A DNA stretch of 64,000 bases from Trichoplax adhaerens (GCF_000150275.1 NW_002060943.1:372545-436544); one strand, 5' to 3'. Positions 14,891 to 30,100 are shown, numbered from the stretch's first letter. Made by a program: numbers and translations. The notes: generated by a model not told the origin, from the sequence alone.

Positions 14891-17800
14891 ATGGCGTGTC
14901 AAAATTGGCGTAAACTGCTGTTGATTGCTGTGATTATTCAGGCCATTTCAGGTACAGTCGGCTAGAGTAATTCTTCTTGTAATGGATGAGAAATGGATCA
15001 TTTTTTCTACAAAGAGAATGTATCTTCTCTGTGATGGATTTGTCAATCAGGATAGTAGTTTATATGGGTAGATATCGGCCATCAGGCACAAACTCCATTT
15101 CTACACCTACTCAACCATGCAAGGAAAGAGACAACACACTTCCCTTTTTGACATACTGTATCTTGTTAGACGTTAGTCTACTGCTTAAACTATTTACATC
15201 AACTTCTCTTGATCGATGTATGGCATTACTATGTCATTATTATCAGTACCCCAACAGATGGTAACATAGTCGGATTGACGATTGGCATTTCTTACCTTCA
15301 TGATCGTCTTGAAAATCTAGTGGTCAATCAATAGTGTAGTCGGGGCATTTTTGCTATGCAAATCCAACTCTTGACGTCAATTAAAGTAGAAGGTGTACAA
15401 TATTCTTACAGTCTGTTATCCTTCTACCTTTTCAAATCGATTGTATATCAATGATTGCTACATTTGAAAGAGTATCACTTGATGATAGCAAATGGCCAAG
15501 CGATACGAGTAGTGGCACGGTACATGACTACGCTATTGTACGCGTATTCTACAACTTGATCGTGATCATAGTAATGCATCCATTGGATCCATATTTTAAT
15601 CAATTGTTTGCATAACACTGTACTTTTATTCAACTTGAACGCGATACGATAATGATCTTGAGAAAATTGCTGCAATATTGAATGATTTGCAATACAGCCA
15701 TTGATTCTATACAGTAGAATGACAGTGAATACAGTAGAGTACTCGATGAGTTCTCGCAACGGATTGAACCGCACTTGCAATGGATTTTATTCCTACTGTT
15801 TTCATCTCATCCATATTCTGAATTGACTACGCAATAATTTTCTTTTTCTTTTGAATCCAATACTGTCTTATTCCATCGTATCTGGGTCCAATATTAATAA
15901 TAATTCCAAGATTTTCACGATATGAAGGATTCAAGGGGTAGAACAATTTTACAAAAGTCCAAGCGTACGCCAACCATTTTGAAAATGGTTGTACTATACA
16001 GCATCACTGCTAAATTGGGATATTCCATACTGCCAGTAGCTTTGTGTACCGATGAATGGTATACTGAATAGGACGGTACGGACAGAGTTTACTTTCTTGA
16101 CCACCAAATGTAGAATAGCCATAGTAACGCACTACTGGGATAGTACAGTATAGTTTGGTAGATGATAAATTGAATCGATTCCCATAGTACTGGCCTACAG
16201 CTGCATCATCTGCCTTATTAGCACAGTATTATATGTTACTTCGCTAACCTTTCTTCCAATAGTTTAACGATCTATTACTAAATGAATCATTTACTAACCG
16301 CTTCAATCAAATTATTATACTAATGTATTAAGCGATCAATTGTAATCTTTGTCTTGTTTGGATTCCTGCCTGACTTGCGACATACAAGTGAAAAACATCC
16401 AACATCAGTTGGATTAAATTGGATGATATTTCTTTTGATAGGTCCATGTGTAGCTTTAGACCTTCAGAATGTCCTAGTCGTAGAAACACCGAAAAAGGTA
16501 TTTATACATACGTGTATGCAATATGCTTGTACATACTATGCATTGACAGCAATAATACAGTATACTAGCTTGAGCTTTCAAGTCCTGGTGGTGACATATG
16601 CCGAGTTAACGCTGACTATGATACGCCTTATGGCTGCTTCAAAGTCTTCATTTTGGGGATATCGAACCAAATCGGCTATAGAATAATATACTGTACGATG
16701 GATAGTATGTATATTATTACTGTATATAATACAATCTATAATGAAGATGCTTAGTAATAGATAGGAATACTCTTGTATAGGATATGGTCAACTAGATCAC
16801 TGTAGTATGGATAGGGTAAGAAGTTCTACTAGTATTTAGTCTTGCTAAAGAAGTGTAGATGATTGTCACTCCAATCCTAGTAGTAATTTCGCTGTCGATA
16901 CTATTCGTTATATGTCCTTATCAATAGAGGACTACGGTATAGCTGTTTACGAAATGGTTATCAGCGGATTAATGTTCTATTATAAAGTAGACATTAGCAA
17001 TTTCATTGAATACACTGATACAGAGTGCAATTTATATTCTAATTTTGGCGTCTTAATATTCTATTTTTGCATTGTACCCGTAGTTGGGCTACTACAAATA
17101 CTTAACTTTTGTATATCGGCTATTGAAAGTTTAGTTATGTAGTACTGTTAATGTAGATATACATACGGTTAAAACTATTGCAGCATGTATGCAACAATAA
17201 TCTCTACTAACCATCATTTATTCAAATCTCCTATTCAATAGAATGAGGAACCTTCCAAGCTTACAATTGTCCATAAACCCGATAGCGTGAGCATGGTTAA
17301 AGAAATACAATCAATTCCCGCTCATGATATTTCGCCCGTGATCACTTTAGCTTTGGGTTTAACGCCAACCCAGGTAAGACGGTGTTTTAGGCATATACTG
17401 TACGCTTTATGACTTACTGAACGTAAGTAATTTATAATCGAAATTTAGCTCGAGCAAATTGATAGCTATTCTACTTGTTTATTAGCTAATTCTTTAGCTT
17501 GAAGAAATCGATATCATAATGATAGAATTTTGTAGTCTACCTTGTTGACTAAGATCACGGAAAAGAATCGATTTCACAATATTATGACATAATTCTATTT
17601 GAAACTTAGGGAGTCCATTGGAAAGGATTACGAGTTGGCAATATCTTTAAAAGACCATCCGCAAACGTTTTAATTGCGGTTACGGATGTCCCAATTGGTA
17701 AAAAATGTTACAAAGTATCATCTGTAATTTACGCTATATTATATCAGACCATGTTAATTCGATTATTGCCATCATAACTTTAGATAATAAATTTGGAATC

Positions 17801-20201
17801 GATCATTCCTACACGTCTTACCGAGTTGATGAGGTAAATTTGCTACCTGTTCCAATTAAAAAATTCATCATATTGGTCCTGCTTAGCAATTACTTTACGC
17901 GTATGCTAACATTTTGAAATTTATATTGTTATAGTCGGCGAAGACCGTTACTGGAAACGCCTTTTTGGACATGGTACATGGCCCCAATAAGGAAAACGTT
18001 GCTACTTACGTTTCCAACGTTTTCGAGAAAAAACCCTTAACTGTATCCATATCAGCAAGCTACGAGGTGTGATATAGTAACCAGTAGAAAGTTACCGTTA
18101 CTTCTTGAAAGTACTTAAAGTCAATTCTATGCAAACTACAGTGATTAGAATACTAAAACAATCGTAAAATGTATGTTGAAATTGCAGGTCGCTCAAGCTG
18201 GTTTCGGAAATCAAGGGAAAAGTTTTTCGATGTTCCTCGATGGCTTGGTGCGATTATTATTATTGCTTTTCTTTATATCTTTTAACAAACTTACAGTATC
18301 ATGCTAATTATGATATTTATCATCAAATTTTAGGACGAAAAATTCCATGTTGCTTCACCATCAGATGATCATCTCTTTGATTCCCTTTCGGCATCGAAAG
18401 AGGCTGTGAGTTATTAAAATTGTGTGCATTGGCACTGTATTCATAGCAGCTACTAACTTAGATTTATCATGATAATTGTAGACCCTTAAGGAGTTTGAAA
18501 AATTCAACTTTGGCAAAGGTATGCGAGAGTTTTTATATGAATTAGTACTACATCCTTTAGTAATCAAAATGTATCTTATTACAGATGTACACTTCAATGT
18601 GGAGAAAAAATTGATGATCGTTACATTACCTGATGATAAAAAAATTCCTTTCGACATGAATAAAAGGGTAAGACGCCTGTGTACTGTTAAAGTCTACTTA
18701 CGGTAGATTTTTAAAGTATGTTTGAGAATTTGACTGCAAAATTTTTAATCAGTAATTGTAAATACTAAAGAGTTGATAATATTGCTGTATTTTTATAGTC
18801 TGATTACATTTTCTTTGCCGAAATATTCACCATGTTAAAGTCTCTTGAGATTGTAAGTGTACTACAAAATTGCATCAATATTTGACCATATTAACACACT
18901 TTATCGTAGTAAACAAGATATTCTTGATGTAGATTAAGGCAAACAAAGATTTGATCCATGATGATGCTCCTGATGTATATACCTATTCAATTAGTTCAAT
19001 CAAGGTAAAAATAACTGTTGGACGAAGATATTAACATTTAACTGTATTTACATATTTATTTTATTTTATTGTTCTAAATTGCTAATGCGTATGGATAGGC
19101 TTTAGATATGGAACATGGTAAAGATTCCAATCAAGTTCATGCTGCCATTCGAGTTTTACATCATGTTGTACCTAAGGTAAATTGAATATGAACCATATCA
19201 TATCAGAGGCCTATCTAACTTTGCTATGTCATATGCAAACAGATTTATAAATCTTTTAATGAAATGTATGATGGTGAGGCTCTAATAGAGCTTCTAAGTC
19301 GCGGAAGCAGCGGGTAAGACTTGTATTTCCACAAACTACTAACATAACTTCAGTAGCGTGCTGTTAGCCTGATCAAAATTTTATTCTAAACATCATAGAC
19401 GATTGGTTTTCGAACGACCCGAACAAGCCAAAAAAATGTATGAGCATGTCAAGCCTCATCTTCATGTACAAGTATGTTTTTCAATTTTAAATTTTGCATC
19501 AATACATCTTGCGGCGCCAACCACAAGTCATATCTAAACCTTTGTCCATTTTTAGCATGAGCAAGACTTTCGCCATCGCCTTCCTTTCATCCACCTAAAA
19601 AAGAATCTTGTATGAAATTTTTAGATTGCTGTCTGTTTGTTTATCGACCTGAAGCCTTTTCACTTTATTTCGCTAATACTTAATTCTTATTATTTAAGGG
19701 TACTAATATGGTCAATGGTATTTGCCATTCATTGAACGGTTTATTGAATTTATTTGGTTCTAAAGCTAAGGTATGCACGAACAAGTATTTCCAAGTTTAG
19801 AGTTAAGATTTGACTACTAATATCAATGAATTACAGATTGATTGTCACGGGCAATCTTCTGATGCACGTGTTGGTAGATCATTGATGGCCGCTGCAACAA
19901 CAAATAGTCCCCTTACCGTAAGTTATTAATGCTCTAGTAACCTTATTACAATATTAGGCTGGTCTTTGATGGTCAACTTCTATTTATTTCGTATATTAAA
20001 TAGGAAAAGAACTTTTTGAAAAGATTGAACATTTCACCAGTTTATACATCGGATTATCCAGTTATTTTCAATATTATCTTGTGGTTGATGATAATCCTCG
20101 CTATCGGTCTTTACGTAACTGCTGCTGTTATGTGGGACATGGATCCTGGTCGTGATAGCATCATTTACCGAATGACTAGTCAGCGCATCAAAACCGACTA
20201 A
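14891..20201 (+). CDS. ATP6AP2: ATP6AP2, V-ATPase accessory protein 2/(pro)renin receptor, 19 exons
   Basis: Exons: 14891-14951, 16442-16497, 17242-17373, 17610-17697, 17784-17833, 17935-18066, 18188-18247, 18334-18405, 18482-18518, 18585-18667, 18799-18852, 18933-19004, 19099-19176, 19243-19313, 19399-19471, 19556-19609, 19699-19770, 19837-19917, 20004-20201. This gives 507 residues, all phases closed. A hydrophobic signal peptide (1 to about 25) is followed by a long luminal domain. GVHWKGLRVGNIFKRPSANV aligns with the conserved VGNLFHRP region. One membrane span lies at about 461-486. The tail MDPGRDSIIYRMTSQRIKTD closely matches the ATP6AP2 signature. The protein helps assemble the V-ATPase and also acts in Wnt/planar polarity signalling. 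Human is 350 residues, so the luminal part here is about 150 longer; some middle exons are assigned from frame and splice sites only. The GTAC cluster ends just upstream. Confidence 0.9.
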
Positions 20202-23200
20202 ATTTACAATCCGCTCGCTTCTAGACGGTTAAACATGAAAACCTTTTTTTTTAAATAGTAATCATGACTTGAATAGTGATAGACATATATATGCTAAAAT
20301 CTGTTGTAATAAGATGATGGTAGAATGTAGCAGTAGGTTTAAAGCTTAATATTTTAGAAATGCACTCAGGGTAACCTGCTGTGGTGATATCCTGTACATA
20401 TAGTACTTTAAATGATAACATTAATAATTTTAGACAAATCTTGCCTAGAAAATAACGATAGCAATCTGCTTTAACCTGCTGCTGCAATAATTTAGCTCGA
20501 TACAGGACATGTATTTACTGTCAAGCAGTATCGCATGGACTATGTATTACCTACTGATACTAAACTGGATATTTAATACTAAGAAGTAGACCTAAGCATA
20601 CAGTAGTTAGCATTCGAATTTTGCTACTATTACTTTAAATTTGCCTTCAGTGGAGTATTTACGCACTGAAATGCAGATCTACAGTTAGTACAACAATGTT
20701 AATCAGATTTACCAAGAAGTGTTACCTGCTTCGGTTTACAGATACAGAGATTATTATTAGCTACTAGTCCCAATACTACAGATATTTTTGGACAGATCAA
20801 TTCATGCAAGTATTGCTATCGCATTTATGGATAGACTATCGGTATGTTGTTTGCTTTGCTAATTACTTAAAACAAAATTTTAAAGAAGCAGTTTGTTTAG
20901 ACAAATTTTATATATTGTATCTAATTTATTGAAACTGTCATGCTATTGAAAATTGTTGAAGTGAAAGGTTTGAATAAAACATCCACTTTACTGCTTAGTG
21001 TTCATTTCTTAATGTATTTCGTTCTCTTTTCAATGCAAGACTGATACTGCATTATCTATTAATAAGCTATCCGGCTTATGAATACAGTATGATTAATGTA
21101 ATTGCCATAATGAAATCCATATTAATTTTCTGCAACTATTTACGTACTGTATTCATCTTTCATAAATTACGATATACTCTTACGTTTACCTCAGTGCGAA
21201 AATATTATCTATAATGAATTAAACTCAAATTTATTCGTATCATCTGTTACATTCTGACACGAGTAAATGACGTAAAAATGCGATAACTCGCAATGCGACT
21301 GGTGTTTCCTGAGGCTATTGATTTCTTATGAAAAATTTATAGTTATTTCACTATGATAAAAAACCCCCTAGTTACAGTAATTTGATTAGAATAATATACT
21401 ATCAGGTATTCCAGCAGCCTATCATTATAACCCGTAAATTAACTTCGGTAGTCAATTTAACTGTTCACTCTTTCACAAAACCAATCATTACAAGTAGAGG
21501 ATCGTCTCTCAACTTACATTATTTTGCATATATCAAGGTGCAGATTTTACATCGATGCAATTTCAAACTATAGTGCCACAGTATGTCAGGTTGAAATGCC
21601 AATTACAATTTCATCATGATGGTTTTAATCTGAACGCGAGAACTCTCTTTTAAATGGTTCCTTTAAAACTTAGATTTACGAATTCTACGCTATTTTCTAG
21701 TGCTGATTTTGAATATCGATCAGAAAAAACACTATTAATGGTAATATAGTATTAAACTACATGTAAGCTATTCATTTCATGAGAGCATCCCAGCGATGAT
21801 AGAAATGGTAAATTAACTTGGATATTAAATACTGTTCACTTATAACTACTGTAACGTTCCACTATAGCATTCAAGAGCAATAATAATTAAGTAATACCCA
21901 TATGAAATTCTTCCAACCAAAGCGATTATTGTATCATCTTGAATCGACTGAAGCTTTTGCAATTTCTCCGACTGTATGAATTTGGGGTATTTTTGCTGCA
22001 CATATCTGTATTATGCGTGTACAGATATTTAGTCAAGTATTGTAGACTATAATCTGTCATGTAACATCTCTCTACTTGATAGAGCACAAAGCGATATTTT
22101 CTTACTACCATTGCGAGCGAAATGGGTATAATTGCAGAACTAATTATATGACATAGAATCTTACATGATTATTTACTATCTTTACTCCAAAGGAAATATT
22201 CGAATCGATCTATATGCGCGAAATCATCATTATAGATTGATAGTCTCTAGGAAATAGTTCTATTCTGATTAAAGGCTCTAATTAAACGGTAAAGTTCTAA
22301 GAAAAATTCTCTACAAACTTTACAGCATATAAGGAACAGCAAGATAAACTTTTCTGTTTAATAATGACTGCGCACTCTATATGCTTTGTCGGGAAGATAA
22401 TATAATTTAGATCTAGTTATTATTAATTAATTTCAATGGCATCCAGCAGCGATTAGTCAGCCTTACTAGTAACGGAAACTTGCAATACATTCGATGTGAC
22501 TCATAATTAAGATCACCAGCAGTTGAAAATTGGGCGACATTATTTCGATGACCTTAATATGGAGTATCGAAGCCAGTTTCCTACCGCATTTATTATTGAA
22601 ATTCAATAAAGCCTACCCTATCAAAATAATAAGAGTGATTTAATTTTCAGTTGAAAAGTTCCGTTAACATTGCCGATTGTACTTGCGAACGATATATTAG
22701 GGAAAAAGGCCATATTGATGATAGGTTATCAAGTTAATTCAGCCAATTTTATGTTTATGACAAAGGATAAGGATATTAGAAATATTAATATGTTACAAAT
22801 CAACTTATAGACCTCAGTAAATGATAATAAAATAATATGGCCATTTCTACTGTATGTTATATCGTGATTGCTACCTTGCTGCTACTGAATTGATACAATA
22901 ATGTCTGCTGCAGTGATTTTCCTATTCTTGGCTCTGCGAATGCTGATGTCCTCGATCAAAGCTTAGCGGCAATTCCTTTATGTTACGAGGTATTTCTTGC
23001 CATTACTTACATCAAGTATGGGCCGATATCGATCCCATAGAAGTAATTAATGATGGATTATTGGCAGCCAATGATATTATGATTCCGAAAAAAGTGGTAA
23101 AAGTAGGGAGATTAAATTTTTTGCAATTAGCAAAGGGCCAATCTTCATATTATATACTACATTTTTTATTTTTGCTTTAAAAATGAATTACTGATTCATT

Positions 23201-26200
23201 CATTTTTGAGGTTATATAACAGTCTATACAATACAATACAATACAATCATTCACGCATTTTTGAGAGCAGAGAGTCATTTGAGAAATTCACGATAGGAAT
23301 TTCACTTAGGATTTTATGATGACTATAAACATAGTCTTTTATTTTCTTTCTAGTTTATCTATTTTTTGTCTCTAGAACTATGTGCTGTTAATTTATAGGC
23401 TTATTAATAAGTAATTCTAGGTTTTGTAAACTCATCACATTTATGTCTCACCTATCTAACAATCCACGAAGAAATTGTTTCACGATATTTATTTATAATT
23501 AATAGAAACAACATTGGATGATATAGAATCTGGAATTACTGATGACGTTAAAATCATCCATCTTTGTCATCACTAACGTATAGATTCGTTATGAATTCTA
23601 ACTGCAACGTTATGAGCTAAAATGGACTATTTTTATTATGTTGCTGCAAATATTACTACGTTCATTGGTTATAAAGGACAGGATACCTCTAAAACTGCCC
23701 AGTCGAGCAACTAATTATACTCGTAAGGATAACAGTTTAAGACAAGGCTTTGTCTACAATATAAGAACTAAACGAGTATTGCATCTCGTATCTAGAAACT
23801 GAATATATTCCGATTGCGCTACCAAAATAGCATATAGTTTTCTGTCTATATTAAGAACACGATAAAGGCTGCAGCAACCTTAATTTATTTTGCTGTTAAA
23901 GATAGTATAAGATACTCTATTTGTATACTCTATATTTCTATTACCCACATATTCTAGGATGATGGCTATGAGCTACGGTATTATTTATTAAGTTGAATAG
24001 TATATTTAGATCCATGTCCATTATAATGATTAGTTGATAGCAAGAGAAGAATTTAAAAAGCAGTTTAGCTCAATTGACTTATGGAAGAGTATTAAAAAGT
24101 AATGATTAAAATGAGTTGGATTTACATCGTCGATGAACGGAAAGTAACGTGATGTAGAAATAATTTCATCGCTCTGTTTCATCATCTTGACAGTATAGCC
24201 AAGTTAGAGTTAGTAATAACAAAATATCCAATATAATTATTGATTGATATTAAGAAAAAATCCCCAAATAGTATACGTAAGCATAGTTTGCTAATATTGG
24301 AAGAATAATAAAGACGACAATAAAAACGAGTTGAATTGACATCGTCGATGAGTGGAAAGAAATGTAATGTGGAAATGATTTTATCATCACGTTTCATCAT
24401 CTTGGCAGTATAATCAAATTAAGATTGGTAATAACTAAAAGGACAAGAAGAAACAATTAATAAACAATATCCCATTTAATTTTATTTCTTATCTAGTTAA
24501 CGGTTAGAGATAAAAAAAATTGGACTGATAAGATTAAAATTTATCTACCGACAAATCTGTATAATAAAGAATATATTCCTTTCTCTCATAACATTTGATT
24601 CGGTAATTTAATCCAAATTATTTGATATTTTTTCAATGAAATATGAAATACATGTACTATGTATACATCAATCTATTGATCTGTGTGGGATCGAGCTATA
24701 GATAGAATAAATTTAACACAGGATAAATTATTTTTTATCATCCCCTCTTCAAATTAAATAGATATTTATTCATGGAAAAATATTTATTTTAAATAACAAC
24801 TAATCCTTTGTTCAAGCATGATCGTACGAGGAAAGTGGGGGAAGGGAGACACTGATGATGTCCATCATTGCGATTTGAATAGTGTAGCAAACTATTTGAG
24901 TTGTAGAATGCTATTTGTTTGATTAGTGGTTGAAGGAAAAAGAAAAATGGAATAATATACAAATGCTGTTGGATGCTAAAGTAAGTTGATTTATCGCGCT
25001 GTTCGAACTAACTTACTTCCCTGCCTACCAACCTGAAAACAATATAACAACAAAATTATTACCTGTTCACATCTTCGTCTGTCACGCAAAGATTGACAAC
25101 GACGAATGATCGATTCTAATTTTAGATAGTAGCAATGATTACCAGTCTTATTATAACCTGAATTGAAATAGTATAAATCACGGTAATGTAGAAGATAACG
25201 CTAAAATTGGATTTCAATTTCCTTTGTTTTTATCTAAATTGATTTAAAATCTTTCAGTAGTGAATTGTTTCCTCCATCTAGCTGTAATACTCCGATGAAT
25301 AAAGCCAAGTAAAAATACTGCATCATCTTGATAGCCAGTAGGCAAGAGAGGAAGGTATTTTTAAATGATAAAGCAACGACTGATTGATGATATTTGCATG
25401 TAAGGAAGGCCCAAAATTTGAACATTCGTCCTGTAACAATCAATTTAGATTGGCACCAACTTTCTAAAGTATTTTTAATTCAAATAAAGATTATTAAATC
25501 AATTCAACAATAGGTGTGTCTATCAATTAAAATAGTAGAATGGAGTGACGATTAAAAGATATTTCAAAATTCTTCTCAAGTTGACTATTATCCTATTTTA
25601 CGGTCAACATACGATGTGTTGTACGTCGATATTACGTTGAACATGATAAAAGGGTGGAGAATAATGCCATGCAAAGCAAACTCGTTGTCATAAATTACGC
25701 TGGTAATTTACCCATGGTTATCCTTCATTTAAAATAGTCATCGTACCAAGTATATATTTAATGTACCGACAAGGATAACAACGACAATAAATTGCTCATT
25801 CTGTCGAGATAGTCAAAGTCAAGTTATCAAGCAGATAAGATTTTCAAATAAGCATTGAACTTTAGTAACATTAAATAGCCCGCACCATTCTGATTGATAT
25901 GTGAATTTTGAATGGATTATGAAGGCTATCCAGATGCGATAGGAAGTAGACGTGATTGAATTTATTCTAGGCGACTATTGGTATGCTCGTATGAATTATT
26001 GCTAAAATTGAAACTTTCAGTTGAAATAGGATTATGCTATGATAACTGAAATAAGAACAATTTGACCCCAATATTATCCCCTATTCCTGTACTCAAATAT
26101 GATAGCCTCCATATTCAGACTGTCTCAATCATTTCAATGATTGTATTGATCTCGACATGATGATGCTTATGATGATAATGCTATCCCTATGGTAATGTTA

Positions 26201-27130
26201 GGAGATGACGACAGTAATGATTGTAATAATAAAAAAATAAGAATAACAGTTATGATGATGATTATGCGATGGACAACAAGGATCATCCTTCCATTCTTCA
26301 TATTGATGAGTTAATTGATATTAATGATAGAAAAAAGAGTAATAATTACATTGGCTAACAATCATAACAATAAATTATCATTTAATCAAGTTGGACAATA
26401 ACATAAATCATCGATTGGATAAGATCGCAAACACCCAACCTAGCCTAGACTATTCTACTGGTTGGCACCATCATCATTATGTTAATCACCATGTCCATCA
26501 ACTCAACAATAGTCCATCTTTATAATAGAAAATCCGTATAATAAGTTGTAACAGCGCCAGCGTATCCATAATCTCGCTGTTGGCCATCCAATTACGGTTG
26601 GATCACAAGGTGACAATCTGACATCGCCACCTTGTTATTATCATTTATCTAATCCGATTGGCGATTGCCATCTCTTATTTTAACGATCATCCTCATCATA
26701 ATTTCAAGCAGTAGGAAAGGGTAACAGTATCGCTAAGACAGCCAACACTATCTCTATCACTATTACTAATTCATCCGATAGGATGGTTCATTTGATTGAT
26801 CGATAATACGCAACAAAGAAAACAACCGCAACTATTAGAACGACAACAAGGAATAGACGAATCGATCATTTATCGCTTTCGACGCTACTATCATTTATCC
26901 TTGTCAAGTGAAGAAGATTTCTTCCTGTTCATCAATCGATTGTAGCCAATTCTGAAATTTATTTCTTTTTTTTTTCCTGTGTGTGTCTACTTCTATTCTA
27001 TTCTTGTCCATCTTGTTCATAGATCCATCATTGGAAATCGGTCTAATCATCCTGTTGATCGGAGAACCGATCCATCTTTACGACGTGAAGGTACTTTGAT
27101 TTCTCAAATCAATAACAACTGCTATACAAC
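20202..27130. other. Long intergenic region, ATP6AP2 to RhoGEF
   Basis: 6.9 kb of AT-rich DNA with no exon chain I can support. It contains an ACAAT microsatellite (about 23228-23247), a two-copy duplication (about 24060-24440) and a stretch of CAT/ATG-rich simple sequence (about 26150-26700) that may be the 5' UTR of the RhoGEF. A short open frame at 22980-23180 has no recognised family. No GTAC cluster is present, unlike the other 5' flanks. Confidence 0.55.
24060..24440. repeat. Two-copy degenerate duplication, spacing ~215 bp
   Basis: The segment from GAGTTGGATTTACATCGTCG at about 24113 recurs from about 24328. Shared blocks include CATCGTCGATGA, GTTTCATCATCTTG, CAGTATA and GTAATAAC. Similarity extends upstream (TGGAAGA...ATAA...GACAATAAAA), so the period is about 215 bp. 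Confidence 0.75.
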
Positions 27131-30100
27131 ATGAAGTCGACATCGGCTCGATCAGGTTATATCACGCGTTGTCCACCACAACAAGATCATCATCCTAATA
27201 ATTTAAATTATGGACGCAATACCACACCTGGTAATATCGTCAATCATGATGAAATCAATGATGTAAATCACAGCCATTATCATCATTCTCCTAATATATC
27301 ACGGTATCATTATGATAATAATAATACTATTTCAGTCAATCCAGCAGGCAATAGCAATAGCTATAACGTTAATCCCAATTATAATAATCATGTCAATCAG
27401 AGTTATAGCAATCCAATTGGAATTAATCGAAATAGTTCTGGCCATCTTTACAATTCTCATCATTCTTTCCATCAACAACAACATCATCACTATGGATCAC
27501 AACCATCTCAAGCATCGCTATCGTCATCGCCATCACAACTACATTACCATCCTCAACAGCCACCATCGTCATCATCGACATTTTCTCACCATCATCATTA
27601 TAATTCTTATCATTCTTCACAATATAATCAACAACAGCAACAACAGCCACTGTCTCAATCGCCATCATCATCGCATATTCAACATCTTCATCATCATCAT
27701 CCTTCTTCTTCTCATTCTCTTCATCACTCAACTCCTACTACCAATCGAAAAAATGATTTAAAAGTAGTGGAAGTAACTGCACGCCCAACCACACTTAATA
27801 CATCCGTTAGTCATCATATTGTGCCACATAAAAATCTGAAACCCATCACCATTACTAGCTTAGATGATGGCTCCATCGAATTGGAAGTCAGTTGTGGATC
27901 GGATAACTTAACCCTTGGACAAAAAGGACATCATTATCATGAAGAGAATAATAATAACGGATTAACCACCACGACAACGACTTCAACATCTTCTTCTTCC
28001 ATAACAACGACAACATCGACTAGCACTGGTGTTCGAACTCACCTTAGTTATCAACCAACTACACAAAAAGTGACTACCAGTGTAGAGAATAAAAATGTCG
28101 ATCATCCAATGCCATCATCGGCATCTTCTCCGTCGATTACATCCATCATACCACCATCACCACCACAACCGCAATCACAGCCACCACAACAAAGCCAGAC
28201 ATCATCGGCTTCCTCTCCATCATCGTCGCAACCGCAACTACCGCAATCGCAATCACAGCCATCACAACAAAGTGGCTCTCGTCGAACATCGGATTCCTAT
28301 ACGAATAATAAATCCACTTCAACAACAACAAATCGCAATCTTCATAGCAGTAGCAGTGGCAGTGGTAATAGCAGTAGCAGCAATAATATCAGTACCGGCA
28401 ATAACGACGACAATGGAATTCCAAATTGTAAAAGTCAAGATGCTTCGCCACTACCTCAAAAGAAAGTATTTACTTCATCACTTTACCTTATTCCCAAGCC
28501 CATGACTAATTCAGGCCAACGTCAATATTCTACATCATCGACATCCAATAGTAATGTTAATTCACCCACGACTAATCATCCACCATCATTATTTCCAGGA
28601 CAACTTCAATCAGTATCGCCGTCACCGTCATTAAATAATAATAATAATTCAAGTCCTACAAGTAGTAATAATAATAGCGTTCCGACAACACCACCACGAG
28701 AATATCCATCAACGACGATAAATGATTTAGAAGATAATGTAACCATACGCCGAGATTGGAATCCATCATCGTCTACTGTCCAACAGCAACAACAGCCAAA
28801 TATAACACCGTTACATTCAACATTAGGACAAGCTCCATATCAACGCGTAAATCCTTATGCTAATGGACCAATGCCATCGTCATCGGTACAGCCACCACCA
28901 ACGCCTTCATCATCGCTTAATCCGATGGCCAACAATATCACTTCTACTAATAATATCAATAGCAATAGTAGCAATAGCAATATCAATGCTGGCAATAATG
29001 CGACTCTCAATAATAATATTGGTGTTAGCAACAGTAATGGTAATACAAATTATGCTTTACCCAGATGCGGTAGCTATCATGAAGGACGACGAAGTCCACC
29101 ACGAAGTCGTTCTCATACCTTCAATTCTGCCACCGCTAATATGGCCAATAGGACATCATCGCCAGATCGCCACTATACTAATAATTATTCATCGTCAGGA
29201 GCCTCTTCTCAAGGTATTAATCCGATTTATGATAATACAGGATCATCACCATTGCCATCAGCTGGATATCCGTCATCGCATCGCCTGTCACAACAGCAGC
29301 CATCGCAACAACAACAGCAAGGCCAACAGTTACCATCGACAAGTTCGGTATCATCCTCGTCTTCTTTACATTTAGAATTAAATCATCATCACGATTATAT
29401 CAGTCCATTATCTAGTCCTGATATGGATGTTCTAACAAGTTATCAGCAACAGCAGCAACAACAATCATTATCGTTAACAGCATCACAACCAGCATCATCA
29501 TCATCACTCCAGCCACTGCAACCACAACAACAACCATCTCAACTTCATCGAGAAGATTTAGACCATTCCATCGATAGTCCAAGTAATAGTCGTAAAGCAC
29601 TTCTTGCCACATGTCAACTGAATAAAAGTACACCCAGTTTACTAGAAGAATTTGGACTAAATAGTAATGATGAAAAGACAACACGGGACGACTTATTTGT
29701 TGAAGGTAGAAGCCAATTTCACTTGGGTATGGAAGCTTCTATCTATGGTTCCGATTCCAGCTTAAATAAATCATCCACATCTAGTGTCATGGTAAGTCAT
29801 TGATTCGTTTCTAGTCATTTTGGATTTGTTCATCTGCTTTCAAGAAAAAAAATTAGGCTTCCTTGTCATTATTTTAAACATTAATAGATTACTCTACTTT
29901 CCCTAGAGTCATTTTTTTTATTTTCAATCTCATTTCGCATATTTTACTTTTCAAATATTTTTTGGGGGGGGGGAGGAATTTTATATCGTCAGTCGTATCG
30001 TTTTTATAATAGTCAGAAAAAAAAAACTAAAATAATCATCATTGGAATCAGTAGCGGATTTCTGGCTTTCTATCCTGATAGCACCTTGAATCATCGTTTT

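Noticed and set aside
14040-14965. Several 60-170 codon open frames on both strands
   Set aside because: Generated by the tandem repeat and GTAC palindromes. Only the final ATG at 14891 belongs to a real gene (ATP6AP2 exon 1), in a different context.
16354-17142. Hydrophobic open frames considered as a separate membrane-protein gene
   Set aside because: They overlap ATP6AP2 exon 2 (16442-16497) and its flanking introns, and no splice-consistent chain supports another gene.
22980-23180. 66-codon frame starting MLRGISCHYLHQVW
   Set aside because: No recognised family, no neighbouring exons in phase, and AT-rich surroundings; length is expected by chance.
27312-29684. Other long frames on both strands within 27.3-29.7 kb
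   Set aside because: Shadows of the low-complexity RhoGEF exon; trinucleotide runs leave all frames open.
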